From an uncultured Collinsella sp. (GTDB lineage: Bacteria; Actinomycetota; Coriobacteriia; Coriobacteriales; Coriobacteriaceae), in assembly GCA_900545995.1 (NCBI GenBank), contig URBM01000019.1, positions 1 to 18,428 of the forward strand: a stretch of DNA of 18,428 nucleotides. The letters run 5' to 3'. The position numbers were made by a program, and so were the translations under genes. The notes under the pieces were generated by a model. The model was not told the DNA's origin and ran no database searches. It saw only the letters and a list, made by a program, of their open reading frames with translations. Position 1 is the first letter of the stretch. Each line of letters begins with the position of its first letter. Positions 15,374 through 18,428 of the stretch are shown piece after piece.

Positions 15374-15379
15374 TAGAAT
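15374..15379 (+). promoter_or_regulatory. candidate -10 box of the regulator-methyltransferase operon
   Basis: TAGAAT (5 of 6 to consensus) lies 31 nt before the regulator ATG. No good -35 is visible at 16-18 bp; that spot is occupied by the right arm of the palindrome. This arrangement suits a promoter controlled by a protein bound to the palindrome. Confidence 0.4.
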
Positions 15380-15410
15380 CAGCCATTGAATGCAGAAGGG
15401 ACGGAAGATC

Positions 15411-15833
15411 ATGGATACGACAATTAGCTCGCGCGAACTACATCTGACGGTGGCGAACGAAGACTACTTGGAGTGCATGGTTCGCATTGAAAGCGAAGAG
15501 GGGGAAACCAACGGCGTGCGATCGGTCGACATCGCGCAGCGCCTTGGCGTCTCCAAGGCATCGGTCAATAAAGCGGTTTCGGCGCTCAAGGCATCCGAGC
15601 TTGTCGAGCAATCGCACTACGGCAAGGTAATCCTGACCGATCGCGGCCGCGAGGTTGGCACGGCTATCTGGTACCGTCATCGCCTCATCCGTACGTTTTT
15701 GGTTCAGGAGCTCGGTGTCGAATTTGAGCGAGCCGATTCCGAGGCCTGCATGATGGAGCATGCGCTATCCGAGGACACGATGAGCCGCTGGCTCGCCTAT
15801 CTCGAAAAGCAGGGAATCAGCGTCGAGGAATAG
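15411..15833 (+). CDS. DtxR/MntR family metal-dependent transcriptional regulator
   Basis: The 140-residue protein has an N-terminal winged helix (about 15-80: SVDIAQRLGVSKASVNKAVSALKASELVEQ, then wing YGKVILTDRGRE) and a dimerisation/metal domain (81-140). Candidate metal ligands are Asp18 and Glu21 (NEDYLE), His90 (YRHRL) and Cys113, Glu116, His117 in EACMMEHALS. Cys-x-x-Glu-His is the DtxR pattern, whereas Asp18/Glu21 resembles MntR. There is no SH3-like third domain, as in MntR-length members. I chose the ATG at 15411 (AAGGGA 9 nt upstream); an in-frame ATG at 15390 has no ribosome binding site. It probably binds the palindrome upstream and controls itself, pepT, or both. Iron or manganese is the likely cofactor. 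Confidence 0.85.
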   Translation: MDTTISSRELHLTVANEDYLECMVRIESEEGETNGVRSVDIAQRLGVSKASVNKAVSALKASELVEQSHYGKVILTDRGREVGTAIWYRHRLIRTFLVQELGVEFERADSEACMMEHALSEDTMSRWLAYLEKQGISVEE

Positions 15834-15843
15834 CGGGATATAT

Positions 15844-16737
15844 ATGGATACGAGTTATTACAACCGCTTTGGTGCCGAGGAGCTTGCGCGCCGCTTGTCG
15901 AGCGAGACCTTGTTGGCGCAGGGCCCCATGGGCAGTGTTTTGTTGAGTGAGTACGATGCCGCCGACATTCCACCGGCGTTTTGGAATCTGGCAGAGCCGC
16001 AGACCGTTTCTCGTATCCATCGCTTGTATGTCGCCGCCGGCGCGCAGGTGCTCATTACCAACACCTTTCAGGCATCGAGCTATGCCCTCAAGCACGACCA
16101 GATTGCGCCGTCCGTGGCGGAGGTCAATCGCGGGGCCGTCGACGATGCCCGCCAGGCGCATCCTCAGCTGCTGCTGGGCTCGATGGGCCCGATCGGTATT
16201 GAGTGGTTTGCTGAGGACTCTGCCGAGTATCGTGAAATCCGAGGCGTTGCGCGCGAACAGGCGCACGCCTTGCTCAATGCTGGTGTTGACGGTCTGCTGA
16301 TCGAGACGGTGACGTCTATCCGTAATCTGCAGCCCATGCTTGCCGGCGCTCGAGATGCCGCCGACGGCATGCCTGTTCTGGTGAGTTTTGTCGTTGACGA
16401 TAAAGGCGACCTGTTGGGCGATGGCCTCAACATCGAGGCAGCCGTTTTGTACGCCGAAAAACACGGCGCAAACTCGGTTGGTGTTAATTGCTGTTCGCTT
16501 GCGGCCGCGAACGCGGCGGTGCCCAGGATGGTTGCATCGGCGACTACTCCCGTCACGGTGCGTCCCAACGTAGGCGATCCGGTCCAGACTCAGGATGGCC
16601 CCGTATGGCACGAGAACCCCGAAGCTTTCGCGCGCGCATGCATCGAATGGAGACATGCCGGTGCCGCAATGGTGGGCAGTTGCTGTGGAACCACGGCAAT
16701 CACTACGGCAGCGATGGCCGAGGCGCTCGATATATAA
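15844..16737 (+). CDS. homocysteine S-methyltransferase family protein (MmuM / MetH-N type)
   Basis: The 297-residue barrel enzyme transfers a methyl group to homocysteine to give methionine. The zinc-binding cysteines are present: Cys216 in VGVNCC and Cys280-Cys281 in GSCCGTTA (family form GGCCGT). Family blocks are LAQGPMGSVLL (24-34), ITNTFQASSYAL (71-82), LLGSMGPIG (110-118) and LLIETVTS (151-158). It has only the homocysteine domain; no folate, cobalamin or reactivation domain follows. The methyl donor may be S-methylmethionine, or a partner protein as in split MetH systems. The ATG at 15844 is 10 nt after the regulator stop, so the two are likely one operon. The ribosome binding site is weak (GAGGAA about 13 nt upstream), which suggests coupling. 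Confidence 0.88.
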   Translation: MDTSYYNRFGAEELARRLSSETLLAQGPMGSVLLSEYDAADIPPAFWNLAEPQTVSRIHRLYVAAGAQVLITNTFQASSYALKHDQIAPSVAEVNRGAVDDARQAHPQLLLGSMGPIGIEWFAEDSAEYREIRGVAREQAHALLNAGVDGLLIETVTSIRNLQPMLAGARDAADGMPVLVSFVVDDKGDLLGDGLNIEAAVLYAEKHGANSVGVNCCSLAAANAAVPRMVASATTPVTVRPNVGDPVQTQDGPVWHENPEAFARACIEWRHAGAAMVGSCCGTTAITTAAMAEALDI

Positions 16738-16742
16738 AGGGC

Positions 16743-16771
16743 AAAACCGCTCCATACGGGGCGGTTTTTTT
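16743..16771 (+). terminator. intrinsic terminator after homocysteine methyltransferase
   Basis: AAAACCGCTCC (16743-16753) pairs with GGGGCGGTTTT (16758-16768) around ATAC, with one T-G wobble, and a run of seven T (16765-16771) follows. It begins 5 nt after the stop codon. The outer stem resembles the pepT terminator (both AAAACCGC...GCGGTTTT). Confidence 0.93.
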
Positions 16772-16895
16772 ATTGCTTGCATGTCCTCGGCGGCATTTGC
16801 CCAAATGGTGAATGCTGGTGTCAGCAGGTTGCCGAGTGCGTGTTGCGGGTATACCTCACGCGTACCATGATCCAAACACTGTGAGGTGTCTGCGC
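16772..16895 (+). promoter_or_regulatory. leader region of the phosphohexomutase gene
   Basis: These 124 nt must hold the promoter of the next gene, since a strong terminator precedes them. I could not place -35 and -10 boxes with good spacing. A perfect 8-bp palindrome GGTATACC is at 16848-16855. The ribosome binding site TGAGGTG (16882-16888) is 7 nt before the GTG start. Confidence 0.4.
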
Positions 16896-18296
16896 GTGTG
16901 CGCGATAATTCATTTTGGAACTGACGGTTGGCGCGCTCGCGTCGATGAGGACTTCACTGCCGATAACGTTGCCCGTATCGCCGATGCCGTCGGCGAGTTG
17001 TGGCAAAAGACCAATCCGGGCAAAACGGTATATATAGGGTTCGACACCCGGCCCCTGGCGCGCGAGTTCGCTGAGCTTGCGGCGGGTGTGCTAGCAGCGC
17101 ACGGGCTAGACGCCGTGCTCGCTTCGCGACCTGTCCCGACCCCTGCCCTTACGTGGGCGGCGGCTTATGACGGTGAGGCGTGCGGCGCGCTCATGGTGAC
17201 GGGGTCCCATCATCCGCAGGGTTATCTGTGCCTCAAGATTCGCATGGGTGACGGCTCAACCGCCAACCAGGATGTTATCGAAGAGCTCGAAGAGACCATG
17301 GCTCCCGAGCCAATGGGGATCGAGGAGCAATATCGCACCGCGGATATCATTCCTGACTATATGCAGGCGGTGGCATCGTTTGTCGATGCCGAAGCCATCC
17401 GCGCCGCGCACTTGCGCGTGGTTGTCGATCCCATGGGCGGCGCAGCCCAGGGCTATCTAGCCGACTTGCTGCGCGAGCTTGGCGTTGAGGTGCACGAGAT
17501 TCACGCCGGGCAGGCGTCTGACCAAGAAGATATCTGCCCCGACCCCGTTGAGCCTTGGGTGGACGCTTGCGAGCGCACGGTTATCGAGGACGGAGCTTGC
17601 GCTGGCCTGGTGACCGACGGCGACGCCGACCGCATCGGCGCGGTTGACGAGCGCGGCAGATATATACATCCGCATCAGATCATGGCGCTCGTTTTGGGCG
17701 ACTTGGTTCAATTTCGTAATTTGGAGGGGCGCGTCGTCGTCAATCTTTCGTGCTCGACGCTCGTGCGTCGCATTGCCGAGGCGCTTGGCTGCCGCGTGAC
17801 CGTCAAACCAGTCGGTTTCAAATATATAGCGGCGGAGATGAAGAAGGGCGGCGTCCTCATAGGCGGCGAAGAAGCCGGTGGTATCGGCATCGCCGCGCAT
17901 ATGCCCGAGCGCGATGGAATCCTCGCCTGTCTGATTCTGTGTGAGCTTATGGCAAAGACGGACGCGCCTTTGGGCGTTCTGGTCGACCAACTCGAGGACA
18001 GTTTTGGTAAGACGAGTTACGGTCGACGCGATTTACGCCTTGAGGCCGAAGATGCCGAAACGTTGCGAACCCTGCTGCCGGGCGTAAACCCCAAGTCGAT
18101 TTGTGGCAAGGTGCCGCAAAACGTTAGTCATATGGATGGCTTGCGTTTGGCATTCGAGGATGACACGTGGCTGCTGGTCCGTCCTAGCGGGACCGAACCA
18201 GTGGTGCGCGTCTACGCCGAGGGGTTCTCGGTGGAAGAACGTGATGAGTTGCTCGATGCTGGCTGTGCTTTAGCTAGGGGGACGTATCCGCTCTAA
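16896..18296 (+). CDS. phosphoglucomutase/phosphomannomutase family protein
   Basis: The 466-residue alpha-D-phosphohexomutase moves a phosphate between C1 and C6 of a hexose phosphate. Four domains can be traced by motif: the N-terminal IIHFGTDGWRARV block, the phosphoserine loop VTGSHHPQG with Ser104, the magnesium loop DGDADRIG (241-248), the sugar-binding loop GEEAGG (324-329) and the phosphate-binding RPSGTEPVVRV (429-439). The serine loop (TGSHHP, usually TASHNP) and the sugar loop (GEEAGG, usually GEESGH) differ from typical PGM, so substrate cannot be assigned. The start is GTG at 16896, chosen because TGAGGTG lies 7 nt upstream and homology starts at once. The gene uses several rare ATA isoleucine codons (TATATA at 17029, 17659 and 17822), unlike the atp genes. 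Confidence 0.9.
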   Translation: MCAIIHFGTDGWRARVDEDFTADNVARIADAVGELWQKTNPGKTVYIGFDTRPLAREFAELAAGVLAAHGLDAVLASRPVPTPALTWAAAYDGEACGALMVTGSHHPQGYLCLKIRMGDGSTANQDVIEELEETMAPEPMGIEEQYRTADIIPDYMQAVASFVDAEAIRAAHLRVVVDPMGGAAQGYLADLLRELGVEVHEIHAGQASDQEDICPDPVEPWVDACERTVIEDGACAGLVTDGDADRIGAVDERGRYIHPHQIMALVLGDLVQFRNLEGRVVVNLSCSTLVRRIAEALGCRVTVKPVGFKYIAAEMKKGGVLIGGEEAGGIGIAAHMPERDGILACLILCELMAKTDAPLGVLVDQLEDSFGKTSYGRRDLRLEAEDAETLRTLLPGVNPKSICGKVPQNVSHMDGLRLAFEDDTWLLVRPSGTEPVVRVYAEGFSVEERDELLDAGCALARGTYPL

Positions 18297-18428
18297 CCAT
18301 GAGACTGCCTTATATAAAGAGATGCTCGGCGAGCGGTAGGTAACGGCTGGCAAACGTTAGTCGGATTCCAAGATGTGTAGGAAATGTGTACGCCCAGATT
18401 CCCGCCCCCGGCGCCCCTCCGGTCTGGC
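18297..18428. other. 3' flank, no feature seen
   Basis: The last 132 nt after the phosphohexomutase stop hold no coding frame I would defend. GCTCG-G-CGAGC (around 18322-18334) is a tiny inverted repeat without a T-run. The next gene, if any, starts beyond the window. Confidence 0.4.

Noticed and set aside
16848..16855. GGTATACC as a second operator for the DtxR-type regulator
   Set aside because: It shares part of the half-site (GGTAT.CC) but is an 8-bp palindrome without the 2-bp spacer. This is expected by chance and too weak to report as a site.

Overview
This window looks like a stretch of a high-GC Gram-positive (actinobacterial) chromosome. Gene content and protein character suggest the Coriobacteriia, perhaps a Collinsella-like gut bacterium. 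That placement rests on recognising the proteins and on codon use, not on any search. Coding density is high and codons are strongly biased (GAG, AAG, GCC and CTC in the ATP synthase genes). Several genes start with GTG or TTG. The first 23 bases are Nextera (Tn5) sequencing adapter, so the left edge is a contig end and not biology.

Layout. (1) Positions 24-800 hold a possible 3' gene remnant and a hicAB toxin-antitoxin pair with a palindromic operator over its promoter. (2) 934-3232: a Sua5/YrdC-type threonylcarbamoyl-AMP synthase and a glycerol kinase 13 nt apart, probably one transcript. (3) 3356-4003: upp, uracil phosphoribosyltransferase. (4) 4286-11169: a complete F1Fo ATP synthase operon in the classical order (small membrane protein in the atpI position, then atpB-E-F-H-A-G-D-C) with tight spacing and several stop/start overlaps. 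It ends at a strong terminator. (5) 11258-13789: murA and an LCP-family cell-wall ligase. Their only visible 5' signal is the atp terminator, which abuts the murA ribosome binding site. (6) 13790-14018: a cluster of three hairpins, including terminators between convergent genes. (7) 14043-15290: pepT on the minus strand, divergent from a DtxR-family metal-dependent regulator and a zinc-type homocysteine S-methyltransferase. A perfect 20-bp palindrome lies between the divergent genes. (8) 16896-18296: a phosphoglucomutase/phosphomannomutase family enzyme.

How the genes work together. The ATP synthase, cell-wall precursor synthesis (MurA), cell-wall polymer attachment (LCP) and hexose-phosphate interconversion are housekeeping. 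The regulated-looking parts are hicAB and the pepT / DtxR-type regulator / homocysteine methyltransferase cluster. I found no CRISPR array, rRNA, tRNA, prophage or insertion sequence, and no clear previously undescribed multi-gene system. The best leads are the 20-bp palindrome beside the DtxR-type regulator, the terminator placed directly before murA, the very short c subunit, the signal-peptide-like N-terminus of subunit b, and unusual residues in glycerol kinase and Sua5.
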